Below are positions 43,655 through 55,888 of a stretch of 64,000 nucleotides of DNA, in pieces. This DNA is from Megalonaias nervosa. Its lineage: Eukaryota > Mollusca > Bivalvia > Unionida > Unionidae. Where the stretch lies: positions 1 to 64,000 of the forward strand of contig JAECUM010003728.1 of NCBI GenBank assembly GCA_016617855.1, given 5' to 3'. Made by a program: the position numbers and the translations under genes. How positions within the stretch are numbered: the stretch's first letter is position 1; the number at the start of each line of letters is the position of its first letter. The notes under the pieces are model-generated. The model was not told the DNA's origin. It made no database searches and saw only the letters and a program-made list of their open reading frames with translations.

Positions 43655-45130
43655 TCACATCTGAATATGCTTTGCCATGTGCACTTTTAACCTAGGGCTG
43701 TGAACAAATGCTTTATCACAAACTGCACATTTAAATGGTTTATCTCCAGTATGTGTCATCATGTGTGTCCTCAAAGTACTTCCTTGTCCAAACATTTGAT
43801 AACAAACTTCACATTTAAATGGTTTATCTCCCGTATGTATTCTTATGTGCACCTTCAAATCACTGCTTTGCATAAACATTTTTTCACAAACTTCACATTT
43901 GAATGGTTTATTACCAGCATGTATCAGCATGTGCCTATTGAGACGACTTCTATCCCTAAGCATTTTATCACAAACTTCACATTTGAACGGTTTATCTCCA
44001 GTATGTATCAACTTGTGTCTCTTCAAATGACTACTGGATGTGAACATTTTATCACAAGATTCACATTTGAATGGTTTATCTCCAGTATGTACAGCCATGT
44101 GCATCTTCAAATTGCATTTATGCCTAAACATTTTATTGCAAACTTCGCATTTGAATGGTTTATCTCCGGTATGTATCATCATGTGTATCTTCAAATGGCT
44201 ACTAGACCTAAACATTTTATCACAAATGTCACATTTGAATGGTTTGTCTCCAGTATGCAGCTTCCTGTGCCTCCACAAAGCACTACTCTCCCTGAACATT
44301 TTATCACACACTTCACATTGGAATGGTTTCTCTCCAGTATGTATCAGTAAGTGTTTCTTCAAACCACTACTATTCCTAAAGACTGCTTCACAAACATCAC
44401 ATTTGAAGGGTTTATCTCCGGTATGTATCATCATGTGCCTCTTCAAATGAGTACTGGTCCATAACATTTTACTACAAAATTCACATTTGAATGATTTATC
44501 TCCGTTATGAAGCACCATGTGCATCTTCAAATCCCTACTTTGCCTAAATGTTTTTCTACAAGTTTCACATTTGAATGGTTTATCTCCGGTATGTATCATC
44601 ACGTGACTGTTCAAATGACTACTCGACATAAACCTTTGATCACAAAATTTACATTCGAATGGTTTATCTCCAGTATGTATCCTTATATGCATCTTCAAAG
44701 CATTGCTTTGAATAAACATTTTCCCACAAGTTTCACATTTAAATGGTGCATCTCCAGTGTGTTCTATCATGTGCCTCTTCAAACGACCGCTATCCCGAAA
44801 CATTTCATTACAAAAATCGCATTTGAGCAATTTATCTTCGGTATGTACCATCATGTGCCTCTTCAAATGACTACTGGACCTAAACATTTTATCACAAACT
44901 TTACACCTGAATGGTTTATCTCCAGTATGTATCAACATGTGCACTTTCAAATCACTAATTTGCCTAAACAACTTTTTACATGATTCACATTTGAATGGTT
45001 TATCTCCAGTATGTATTCGCACGTGAATCTCCAAATGAGACATCCGCCTAAACTTTTTCTGACAATCTTCACATTTGTATGGTTTATCTATATTAGGCCT
45101 ACATACCATGAAATCACTTTGCCCAGACAT
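43655..45130 (-). CDS. C2H2 zinc-finger protein, 17 tandem fingers
   Basis: An uninterrupted frame of 491 codons from ATG at 45130 (MSGQSDFMVCRPNIDKPYK) to the stop at 43655. It has 17 regular C2H2 fingers with TGDKPFK linkers and no other domain, so it should be a DNA-binding nuclear protein. Finger 1 and the last two fingers align with the left paralog; the middle differs by insertion or loss of fingers and by helix changes. Helix RSSSHLKIH/RH types recur, which suggests recent local finger duplication. As in the left locus, relic finger sequence follows the stop. It is a single open exon; a spliced upstream exon cannot be excluded. Confidence 0.9.
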   Translation of the reverse strand: MSGQSDFMVCRPNIDKPYKCEDCQKKFRRMSHLEIHVRIHTGDKPFKCESCKKLFRQISDLKVHMLIHTGDKPFRCKVCDKMFRSSSHLKRHMMVHTEDKLLKCDFCNEMFRDSGRLKRHMIEHTGDAPFKCETCGKMFIQSNALKMHIRIHTGDKPFECKFCDQRFMSSSHLNSHVMIHTGDKPFKCETCRKTFRQSRDLKMHMVLHNGDKSFKCEFCSKMLWTSTHLKRHMMIHTGDKPFKCDVCEAVFRNSSGLKKHLLIHTGEKPFQCEVCDKMFRESSALWRHRKLHTGDKPFKCDICDKMFRSSSHLKIHMMIHTGDKPFKCEVCNKMFRHKCNLKMHMAVHTGDKPFKCESCDKMFTSSSHLKRHKLIHTGDKPFKCEVCDKMLRDRSRLNRHMLIHAGNKPFKCEVCEKMFMQSSDLKVHIRIHTGDKPFKCEVCYQMFGQGSTLRTHMMTHTGDKPFKCAVCDKAFVHSPRLKVHMAKHIQM

Positions 45131-45464
45131 TAGTTAGCTTACATGATCCCAGTGCAAGGCCTACAAGTAACGTCCCAATGGTAAGATGGTGATCCTGGTA
45201 ATGCATGACGGGAAATGGGCGATCAATCTTGAGGACAAATGACGGGAATAGAATGGGACGGGTCACTTGATTAACAGTAATAAAGGTCTTTGCCGGAATA
45301 AATACCTAAAAAAAAAAAAAAAATTATATATCATAAAAAGTCACAATTTTGAATTTCTAAACTCATTTGTATATTTCACCATGCCGCATGTTTCAAGCCT
45401 ACCGTGGACAGTGAGTGACAGGTTACTTCAAGAGAAATATTGTGTTTTCTAAAGAAGTGGCACA

Positions 45465-46570
45465 GGTCTTTTATTGATAATCTCGACATGACATCATCCC
45501 TGGCATTCAACAAATGAAACCTCACTATAAGACTCATTCGAATAGGTGATTGACTCAGTTTCTATCCTTTTGGAGTTCTGTCACTGATGGCGAAGAAAAT
45601 CCTTCAAGCCTGCAAATTTTGTTTTAAAACTAAATATTTTCACGGATAACATGTTGTAATGTATTCTCCAGATTTTCCAAGATTCATTTTACGATATGAT
45701 GATAAAATTAGACACTTGTAAGGCAAGATGAGAGGATAAGACCTGAGTAGACCAAATATTTTCCCATACCTACACCGGGCATCAAGCCTGTTGTAGCGCG
45801 TATTTCAAAATTATCAATACCATAATACGTTAGAGATTTTAGATAAACACCACAGATTCCTACTTTTACCTGGCAACTCCGTTACACTAGCTTTAATTTA
45901 AAATTTTCCTTTGCTGGTACATTTGTCATATCGCAAATGAAATATGTTATGCAACCTGTTACGTTACAGAAAACAAGACATTTTTGTTGTTACTGTTGTT
46001 GGTCTACTGTTGAAATGACTTACCAACCGAAATGAGCTCCCATGACAACTTTTCAGATATCATTTTTACACGGTGTGAGGGTAAACATCAATCGATATAT
46101 ATCCTCCGCCTTTCGATCAAGTGGAGAAAGAAACCTTAAATGTAATTTGTCGCCATTCTGAACTACTTTCGTTCAGATGGAACAATATGTTTGCGGAAGG
46201 AGACAAAGCCACGAACAAAATAATCTCTTCCTTCGCTGTTGTAAAATATGTGGTGCACTCCGCTAAAGGCACATCACCAACCACATCAAATTCACATGCA
46301 TTCCTACAGCTACTCCCAAGATTATTTAACGACCTGGCGGAAATGGCCGAACGATGTTCTGACGGGGAAACATTTGATGCATGGAAACAGCCCGTCTTTG
46401 GGGGTATTCGGTAGCGTCCGGACGTCTAGCAGAAAGTTTCATATTACTAAAAAAATATAATGTAAAAAGCACTGCATATAAAATTGAATGGACCACATAT
46501 GTTGGAATATGCACCATGTCTAACCTGATATGCACCACGTATGATGTAAAATGCACTACGTATGTAGATG
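45465..46570. other. Intergenic DNA with an open frame of unclear value
   Basis: A 97-codon plus-strand frame at about 46121-46414 has fairly balanced composition and may be an exon or chance. A short copy of the 22-bp repeat described at 47785-48665 lies at about 46490-46575. Confidence 0.3.
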
Positions 46571-46713
46571 ATCTCAAATGGGTAATGATTTAATATTGAA
46601 TTTATGAAGTGAGCTGAATAATGTCCAGCTTTTGCGAGCCTTAGTGAGCAAAAACTAGACCGTATTCAACGAGTTTCATAAATTTAATATTAAATCATTA
46701 ACCGTTTGAGATT
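46571..46713. repeat. Hairpin MITE-like element, about 143 bp
   Basis: The arms TCTCAAATGGGTAATGATTT, AATATTGAATTTATGAA and the complementary right arm ending CATTAACCGTTTGAGA match with few changes over about 62 bp. The centre is GCGAGCCTTAGTGAGC. Confidence 0.85.
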
Positions 46714-47239
46714 CTTTTTATCACATAATTTTATTTCAGTGGAAATTATTTAGATAGAAAGAAGAACGAATAATTTCGTTCATTCTGACAGACGTTCCGT
46801 CTTTCATTTGTTTTGCGTAAAAAATAGTCCCAAGCATAGTTGAACTAGTATTAACGTTTAAAAGTAGATTGTACTTTTCTTGCAATCGATAAGTCAAAGA
46901 ACAAGTGTCCTTCCTAATAAACAGAACATTTTACACAGACAAAATCCTTTTTAAACACAAAATGCCCAATGCTCGTGTTGTCACATTGTTTGATTCAGTA
47001 CCGGTTAGAATTCAGCAGAGTAGACGATCCATGTTTGCGTAACCTAACATGTCACTTTCACATCTAAACATTACATTGTTTCAATATTCATTTAAAAGAA
47101 GGTTTCCTGGATGCTGAAATTCCCATATTTAATGTAATGTATTTGTGACTGGATATTTGCAGTATTTGACTTGGAACAGCAGACAACAGAATATGTAAAC
47201 AAATGTTATTTTGAGTCGGAATTGCATCATATATTTACC

Positions 47240-47404
47240 ACGTAAATATGCAGTGGTTGGATAAACTTCTGTCAGTTTTGAGACCGGTTTATTTCCACGT
47301 TCTTCTACGAGCAGAGGTGAATTTATATACTTCTGTAAATTAACATTTAAACCACGCTTGTATACAGTGTGGTTTCCATGCTTCAGGTTTACCGACCCCA
47401 TCCA
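47240..47404 (-). CDS. Candidate exon of an unrecognised gene
   Basis: A minus-strand frame starts MGSVNLKHGNHTVYKRG and stays open with normal amino acid composition to TTAYLRG, where a GTAAAT donor-like sequence follows. The protein was not recognised and no partner exon was found. Low confidence. Confidence 0.2.
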
Positions 47405-47784
47405 ACCCCAGCTTGCACATTCGCTATGAAGTGAGCAATACCCTTAGTTTTACTTTTTGTTGTTGTTCTTGTCTTGCGATTTTACCCATTTTTCATATTA
47501 TGATATACTATACATGACATAGCAAGCCCCTGCGGTGGTAAATTGGCCATGTTCAGACAGACGAGACCATTTTTTCCCCAATTACTTTCGTGAAAGGAAT
47601 CAAAAAATAGCGGCCAAAATGTTCATTGACAACGAAACATTCCAGAAGGCGGGGTTACAAAGTTTTTCTACGATCGCAGCCAATTAGTAAAGAGAATACT
47701 GCACAATAATTTCATGGGCTTTTTTGGACGAATCAGAATCACATAAAGTGATATGTTCACGTTATAATATTAAAAATGTGAAAC

Positions 47785-48665
47785 TGCACATACTATCTGC
47801 AATGTGTACCGACTATGTGATAAAATATAATATGTACCAGGTATGATGAAATAAGCACCACATATAGTGGAATATGCTCCTCGTACAACGTACATCGGAA
47901 TATTCATCACACATAATGGCATAAGCACCACGTATAAAGGAATATACACCATGTATAATGAAATATAGACTAAGTATAATGGAATAAGTACAATTTGCAA
48001 CAAAGAATACTGTAAGTATAATGGATAATGAAATATGTACAACGTATAATGTGTGTGTGTGTGTGAGTGTGTGTGTGTGTGTGTGCGTGATTTGGATTCC
48101 TAACGTAACTGTAACAATGTTGTAGTCATGCAATATATAATGAAATGTACACCACGTATAATAAGTACCACATATAGTGGAATATGCGCCATGCATAATG
48201 GAATGTATATCACACATAATGGCATAAGCACCTCGCATAATGTAATACACGCGACATATAATTGGATATACACCACGTGTAGTGAAATATGTACCACGTA
48301 TAATGGAATATCCACCATGTATAATGAAATAAGCACCACGTGTAAGAGAAAACGCTACGTATAATGACATCTCTACCACATATAATGAAAAGTGCACTAT
48401 CTATAATGGAATATATAACACTTATAATTATTTATACACCATGTATAATGTAATAAGCACCACGTATAAAGGAATACGCAACAAGTACAGTGAAATATCC
48501 ACAACAAATAATGGGGTATGCAGGACGTATAATGAAATATGCACCACGTATAAGGTAAAATGCACTACGTGCAGTTGATAAGGTAGCATGCACCACATAT
48601 AATGGAATATACACCACGTATAGTGAAATATGCATCACGTGTAATGGAATATGCACCATGTAAAA
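47785..48665. repeat. 22-bp degenerate minisatellite with an internal (GT)n
   Basis: Units resemble GGAATATGCACCACGTATAAT and recur about 35 times with much drift. The centre is interrupted at about 48040-48110 by (GT)n and unrelated sequence. The long frames seen on the minus strand (such as YIIMHGAY-type strings) are translations of this repeat, not genes. Confidence 0.85.
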
Positions 48666-48699
48666 TGGTGTTCCACATATAAAGTCATGCTCCGAATCT

Positions 48700-51230
48700 A
48701 TACATTCGAATCTATCAGAATGTATCTGTGTGTTTGAGGATTTTTTTCTGCTAGCAAAATAAATAAATAAAATAATAATACCCGGAGATTAAGTGCGTAA
48801 ATCCAGTGCTAGATGAATACCGATGGTAGGTGATGATTATTGTTGATATTTTGCAAGGTTATTTTCCTTTAAGAACAGATGGAAAAGTGAAGAAAATTCT
48901 TTATTACTACCACTGAATGAGTCTTTCCATAACAGACTTAAATAGCAAGACTCCAACAGAAACTGCGTACAGACTGGTGAATAAATGGAACGAAATCTCA
49001 ACAGTTATTTTGCATGCAACTTTGTGAAGGAACAGCATACTGCTGGCTACGATATCCTGATCGCCGTTACGTGCACAAGGCCGTATATAACAAAATAATC
49101 TGAATAATACAAAATCTTGAAAGATATTGGTATTAAACATCGTTGGGTGCCATGAAAACTAGATAATATCAAAGTTTCAGCACATTATGGGCCATGTAAT
49201 TTCTCCTTCAACTGAGAACCCGGCCATTTATCACAGGCGTACGAATTAATGCGATTGATCGGCATCATCCTTGGGTAAAGCGATTTAAGTCGAAAGCTTC
49301 AATACAAGATTTGATGAAGTCACTGTTTAAATAGAAGAAGCGAACACCACGAGATATGGGATACAGTAGGTGCTTTTTAGTTGAGACGCTATTATCATTT
49401 TGAGATTGATATGGCTCAGTACTCGTTCTAGCATTTACGAGTATTGTTTTCTTTAAATGCATAAATGATATACATTACCTTATACAAGTCCGTGTCGTAA
49501 GCTTGCTAAATAATACGGCAATCTACAATGTCTTCAACACAAGTTCGCTCTTCAAAATATTCCAACGCCCCAGCTGATCACCAATATTCACTTGAGTCTT
49601 ATTGTTATCAGATGCACTGTGTTTCTTCCCAGATCTGCTTAAAAAGTGGGCATACCTTTCTTCATTCCCATTCCAATCAATATGTCCGCCAAGTGCAAAT
49701 GTTATTGTTATCAGATTAGCCACTAACGGAATTTGTCAAATCACTAGTTTTGGAGCACTCCCAAAAAAATATCGGAATCACGAGGGACTTCGACAACTGA
49801 AGAGAGAGGTGGAATCTCTTGATTCTAAACTGAATATCTGAACGTCTTCAACTCTTTTAATTTTCAAAAAAAAAACAAACGGTTAATGTTAAATAGTTTT
49901 TGTAACAATCATTCCCTTGCTTCGAAACTTTACTTCGATTAGAAGAATGGTGAAATTTATTAAAAACGGCGGTATTGGCTTTAAGATAATATTGCTTATT
50001 TATTACCTAACTGTCCATAAAATAATATTATTGTTTGTATTCATATGGAAGGTTATAGATTTTTAAAAGTTAACAGTTAGAAGTGATTTCTTATAATTAA
50101 AGAGTAGTAATAATTATTAAAATAGGAAAGACTTTTCATAAGTATTAAGATATCATTACATATTATCAAATAATCAGGGATGATCCAAACGAAACTGCGG
50201 AACCCAAACTTCCTAAAGAGCAAGACACAAAAAATGTGGATCAGCATTTATTAACACACTGCAGTATCAAGCATAATGGCGACTGCGTTTGTATGACTAG
50301 ATGATTTATTAAAGTCAGCATCGTCTTCATCAGCAGAGTCGTGATTTATAACTTCCGTTCAGTTAAATCACCGATAGCTTGTTGAATATTGTTGAAAAAT
50401 CAAGCTTTATTAAAAATTCAATTTAAGATGTTTCATGGAGCTTTCGTCTCCATTGTTGCCAAATATTATATCACCAATAATATACACAAACATTTAAAAT
50501 GATATATATTAAAATTTCTGACAACTTCATTTGATGGAGTGATTGCGTTGAATGATAAGACGGAAATTAACAATATTCAAATAGAAAAGTATGCCCGGGC
50601 AGATTTTCCATTTTCCATCAAATATATGTTACACCCACACTTTGTTCATCGGGCAGTACGTGATTAGAAGCTATTATTTAGGGATCTTCAAGGGTAAAAT
50701 TGTGTACAATGGGTAACGGTGTACGCGGCAAGGAAATCCAACCAACATTTACGTTCATATATAATACAAAAGAAGTTTTAGTGTGACCATTCATGACATG
50801 ACCAAAGTCGGATCAAAACGTTTGATCAAACCAGACTAAGATTGAAACTCGTTAATTGATTGGATTCTTCAATCATTGGAAATTGGTAAGGTGCAAGAAA
50901 ACGATCTATTACACACACTAGGTTTGCATGCAAACTGTATAATGTGGATCAGGTGACTGTTTTGTTGACTGGAAAACATTGTTTCAGGTTAACGAAAATG
51001 GTGTATCTTCTTTCTAGATTTATCTTGTAATACGAGTTGGACTGTTGATAATTATTTGGTATTGGCTGTATGTGTTTTGGTTTTTGCTAAAATTGTTTGA
51101 ATTGTGGCCGATCCGATTCAAAATTTATCACATAAATTGGGAACAAAAAGTTTGACAAAATATCCAACAAAATCACATGTTTCTTAATCCAACCAAATAT
51201 TTTAGATGAATGACGCTGAAGAAATTTAAA
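48700..51230. other. Intergenic DNA, nothing firmly recognised
   Basis: Several minus-strand frames of 65-77 codons (48907-49140, 49265-49462, 49523-49723) could be exon pieces, but no domain or splice pattern ties them together. No repeats of note. Confidence 0.35.
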
Positions 51231-51585
51231 AACAAATAACAACACTGGGAAAGAACTAGCAAAGGTAGAGAACTATTTAGACTACAAAAGGAGGTCACCA
51301 GAAATATCAAAACACAGAAAAATCTAGAAAGAATGGACTTCAAAATTATAAATGGGAATATAACAGGAAAAAACCCTAATACGGAAAAGCTTCGGAAAGT
51401 ACATAATGAAAGAACCAGATAGAACTACAATCTGCCCCTATTCCACAGCACCGAAAAATCTAGACCACGTATTCAACAACTGTCCCAAATATAACATACA
51501 AAGAATTAACTTTCCAGCAAGCCTCACAAAAATAGGATCTCCAGCTAAATTTCTTGACTTCTTAGATATAAAAAAACCCCAATAA
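51231..51585 (+). pseudogene. C-terminal relic of a non-LTR retrotransposon polymerase
   Basis: The frame near 51395-51580 reads FGKYIMKEPDRTTICPYSTA, then NLDHVFNNCPKYNIQRI and LTKIGSPAKFLDFLDI. This is the C..(C)..H..C segment that ends many LINE (Jockey, CR1, I-type) proteins; the second cysteine of CPYC is Ser here. Upstream, in another frame, KELAKVENYLDYKRRSPE continues the match. The 5' part is gone. Confidence 0.6.
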
Positions 51586-52934
51586 TATAGAAAACACATA
51601 TAAGAGTGCAATAACTTTCATAAAACAAATTGGCAAATACAACAAAATCTGACAAAAACAAGCTGTAACACAACAAAAACAAATAGCAACAGGTCATTAA
51701 CCACAATCCGACTAATACATCAATGGTAAATGCTTGAAAGACTATACGGAGGGGGGGGGGGGCCGCCGGGGGCGAAGAATCGGGGGATATAGGTAAAGCT
51801 GAACATCGTCCGCTTAGGGACTGTCTTATACCAGTCCGCATATGGCGGACCCTATCTCACTCGTGACAGCGACACATGCCCTCTCCCATGTCAATCAAAG
51901 ATATTTATCATCAACCTAAAGCAATAATAATAGTAATGGGTCAACAACATAGGCATTGCACAGAAAACAGCATCACTAAAAACAATATATTTAACACCAT
52001 TCATTAGTAGCAACCATGAGAAAATAGCAACAAAATCTTCAACTAATTTAATCCAATCATCACACTAACATCAAGGCTCTACTTAGAAAAAGCAACTAAT
52101 CTAAAATAAAGCCCTAAACAACACACTTGTAAATAATCACCATAGCAACAGGGCTGTACTTAAAACACAACTAACCCAAAATTAAACCCAAAACAACACT
52201 CTTGTGGGATCTTACTGGGGGGGGGGGGGGCACACGCAAATAAAATAATCGAAGTAGATAGGAAAAAACACCCCCCACCCCCACCCCCCGTAAAACTTAC
52301 AACAACCTCCCGTTACACAACCAGCTGGAAATACCTTCACCAAACCTAACACATCCTTCTGTTCAAACATCTACTGGAAGCATTGGTCTATAGAGTTCAT
52401 CACATAGGAATCACACACAACTTGCCTATAAATTAGAACGTATAAGGCGGCCCAAATCCCAGCCATCAGGCCCGGTCGCACAATGCGACAATGATTGGAA
52501 AACAAATATATAAAAGTTTCATAAGTGCCTCGAAAAGATGTCTATTCTCTTTGCCTAAAATTCGTTTGTCTTTCTCTTGTATAGTTGTTTGTTTGTTTGT
52601 ATACGTGTTCATGATTGTCCATGTCTTTATTGTGTCTGTCCCTCTACAACCATTGTCCCTAGTCAGTCCCGTCCATGTTCAAGTCCTCCTTGTCCTTAGA
52701 CAGTTCCATGTTAAATTCCCGTTATCCCTAAACAGTCCCACCGATGTTAAAATTCCCCTTGTCACTGTATCATCCCAGGGTGTTTTTTAAATGGTAAGTC
52801 CTTTGGCACTATATTTTGCCCCATATACTACTAAAGAATCGAGGTTTGACTACAACAATGCACTGCACTGTCTCGAGACAGAGAGTAAACAACAAACTTA
52901 AGTAACAATCATAAATGGTCCAAATTTAGAACAG

Positions 52935-52972
<38 letters not shown>

Positions 52973-53319
52973 ACATTGGTTTGGTATTCATTCAAATCTA
53001 TCTAATACTATCTGGATGCATTGTATGCTTCCTTTACAATAGCTGTTAACACCCGTAAATATTAAATATCACTGACCAAGACACAATGATAACTTGAAGA
53101 TTTATTACCTTATAAAGCACAAGACTAAAGATACATGGATAATAATTTGTAGCAATTTTCTATTGATCTCACATATACCAATAATGAAGTATGAAGTGTT
53201 TAACATTTATTTCAACAAAAGCAACATTTCTGTTTCTTCTTAAAATGTTCTATAACGACACAAAATAAGTGTTAATATGGCATATTTGACTGCATTGTCA
53301 ATATAATCGGCTCTTAAGC
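51586..53319. other. Intergenic DNA with G- and C-runs and (AT)n
   Basis: Homopolymer runs occur at about 51752-51762 (G), 52218-52229 (G) and 52270-52290 (C-rich); (AT)21 lies at about 52928-52969. No gene recognised. Confidence 0.5.
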
Positions 53320-53580
53320 ATATCAAAGAAACATTTTTCTATAATATTTCAATGAACTCTGTCACTAAATTCTTGACAGTATCAAAGGAAAACTTCCCTT
53401 TTAATATTTGAATGAATCCGACCTCACTAAACTCTAAGCACATCAAAGGAAAACTTTACTTTAATATTTCAATGAGCTCTGTCACTAAATTCTTGACACT
53501 ATCAAAGGAAAACCTTGTTGTTAATATTTCAACGAAATTCGATTCTGTCACTAAATTCTTGACACTATCATTCAACCTAA
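53320..53580. repeat. About 60-bp tandem repeat, four copies
   Basis: The unit contains TTAATATTTCAATGA, TGTCACTAAATTCTTGACA and ATCAAAGGAAAAC. Copies start near 53362, 53424, 53482 and 53548. Confidence 0.85.
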
Positions 53581-53897
53581 CACAGGGCTCAGTGTAGGTT
53601 TACTTTCTGATTCGCCACATCGCTATCAACTTAAAGTCTCCTATAGCAACTTTTGGTAGCTGATAGATATGGTACAAAACACAATAATTACGACAACACA
53701 TTCATTTTAATGACGTATCTTTACAACTCTAAAAGATGTGTCCTCCATTTGTAGGAAACTTTCTTGTGTGTTGAGAAAAACATATCGCTATAACAAAATA
53801 TAAAGTGTAATAATGATAATTTAAATCACATTTAATGATCTAAATGTGCAGCACGAAGTGATTTATTTCATCAGTTATTAAAATGGAGTAGTAAACT

Positions 53898-54045
53898 AAT
53901 AGGCTGATCCTAAACCAAATGCGGATTCTGGACCAGAACTCTAAGGACCTGCTGGATAAATTTTTTTTTGGTGATAAAATATTTTTTTTCTCAGTATAGT
54001 AATAGGCTGATCCTAAACCAAAAGCGGATTCTAGATCAGAGACCC
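53898..54045. repeat. Direct repeat next to Polinton copy 2
   Basis: AATAGGCTGATCCTAAACCA then AAWGCGGATTCTRGA occurs at about 53898 and again at about 54001, separated by a T-rich spacer. It may mark the host side of the element or its end. Confidence 0.6.
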
Positions 54046-54079
54046 CCACCCTTCTACAAAAAATTGGAGACCTCTAGAT

Positions 54080-54580
54080 TTTTTCTAGACATCTACTGTT
54101 GTAACCATATTTTATGATAATCTTTTCATTCCTGCTGACTCTCACTGGTAGGATATCCGTTAACATACTGTCAATAATACGAAATTCGCGTATTAAATCG
54201 TCCATATCATATTTCACACCTCGCAAGTAAGATGGTATCTGATCAAGTAATTTTTTGTAAGTGATACTTGCTGTTTTACAAGAATTTTTTTCTTGTTTCA
54301 AGTTTAGGTTCAATTTTTTTTACAAGTGTTGAAAGAGAGACACCGACACCAGATATTATTAACAAAAATGGATTTAATAATGCTCCACTTGAGATTATAC
54401 CAGAGCTAGTCATTAGCAATGGCAAATTTGATATTACTCGAAGTATTCTACGGTAGCATTTATAACATTCCTTTACACACCAAAGGTTTTTGTGATAAAA
54501 TTTGTAATATTGCATTAGTGCGTCAACATCTTATTTTGGAGTTTCTTCTGAAATATCATTGAAATCGATGATATGTTTTC
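54080..54580 (-). pseudogene. Conserved Polinton gene of unknown function (gene 3), copy 2
   Basis: Blocks DALMQYYKFYHKNLWCVKEC and, further along, KYDMDDLIREFRIIDSMLTD are conserved with copy 1. They lie in different frames; a stop precedes the first block. Between them (54313-54456) the plus strand is also open with a peptide conserved in copy 1 (TPTPDIINKNGFNNAPLEII), so one small plus-strand gene is possible. Function unknown. Confidence 0.5.
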
Positions 54581-54592
54581 CAATTATACAAT

Positions 54593-55871
54593 ATTTTATA
54601 CAAAGACAAAAGTTCTGGCACCAGCAATTGAATCAAGAAACTCACGAACTTTATTATTATTAGGATCAGCTATAAAAATTCTGTATTTGTCATAAACATC
54701 TGACGAAGTATCCTTATATCGTGCATCTGTTATCTGTAACCAATCGTATGAGTTCAAAGCATTTCCTACTTCACGTTCATACAAATCTGTTTCATTCACT
54801 AAATTATTGTAATCGCTTTCTGTTTTATCAATATACCCTAATCCCGAGCTTATTTGATCTAACGTGAAATGTTTGAGAACAAGATGTTGTCTGATAATTG
54901 CATATGCGACAAAAAAATTTGCTAGCATTCATTTTTTTAGTGATTTTAATTCAATTGTTATCAGACCAATAGCAGAAGCTACTTTTAACATTAATTTTTC
55001 ATATGGTTTTGTAAGTATTTTCTCGACTTCATTGCAATAATTTCGTAATAACAATTGTTTCGAGCGCTGAATTGATGGAAATGGAATATCATCTTCTTCA
55101 CCTATGTTGTAATAAGAATCAATTTTTACTTCCAAATTTGTTTGATCGACTTTATCAAAAAACTTTTCTCGCTCAATATCATTAAGATCACTAATTTCAT
55201 CGTCAAAATCTTTGATTATTTTTAGAGACTTATCAACAATAATCGGCTCAAATTCTGGGTCCTTTTTACGTATCATTGGCAAAATTGCGTTTGAGTACGC
55301 TTTAATAAGTAACTCCATGTCTGGTGTCATAGTAACGATTTTAATTAAGGTTTCTTTGTCGTGGTAGTACATGCCGAGATGCTTAAAAATGTTTCGTTTT
55401 GAAAAACTACTATATAACTTCCTGTTTCTTTTTATTTCTATTATCCTAGATTCTGATAGTTTGTCGAGACGATCATAGGTATCGTTCATTTGTTTTTCCA
55501 CCTGCGCTACTCGTGTTTTTAATAAACCTGATATCATTATCAAATTTATATTTCCAGAATCAAGCTCGAGCAATATTTTTTTAACAGGATTTCAACTTGT
55601 TTTTGTTCTTCCAGGCAATCATCAGGATGACAGTATCCGCTTATAATATCAAAGTTTCCTTATGCTTCTCTCAGTTGTGGTCTTCGCATATGTATAACAC
55701 GAGCAAAATTTTTTCTCCTTCCAACAATGGAGAATTTATCATTGGAATTTTAAAAATTTTCATAGCATTTATCTCACGTGCCGCTAATGATACGTCCCTA
55801 ACATATTTTTCTGGATTAAAAATATTATCATAAAATTCCCTCACAACAGTTATAATTGGTGGTTCTGACAT
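54593..55871 (-). pseudogene. Conserved Polinton gene of unknown function (gene 2), copy 2
   Basis: Starts MSEPPIITVVREFYDNIF at 55871, 18 bp after the fibre stop. A frameshift near 55700 leads to a block HMRRPQLREA and GYCHPDDCLEEQKQ; the long C-terminal part (55573 down) is open except for one in-frame TGA at 54929-54931. Helical, charged composition. About 425 residues if whole. Not recognised. Conservation of both copies over the whole length argues for a real structural or replication function in the ancestor. Confidence 0.65.
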
Positions 55872-55888
55872 TATTTTATAGCATTAGA

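Larger units (their letters stand above)
36110..45460 (-). repeat. Right arm of the inverted segmental duplication (zinc-finger locus)
   Basis: This is the reverse-complement counterpart of 2365-5797. It is expanded by a LINE (36156-39221) and by tandem repeats between 39600 and 43600. Outside the two ends the sequences stop matching (left arm past 5797 and right arm below 36110). Confidence 0.85.

Noticed and set aside
43700..44983. Long plus-strand frames opposite the 17-finger gene
   Set aside because: They are antisense shadows of the finger repeats; the 84-bp periodicity keeps them open.
47813..48397. 194-codon minus-strand frame rich in Tyr and Ile
   Set aside because: It is the translation of the 22-bp minisatellite; several overlapping frames on both strands look alike.
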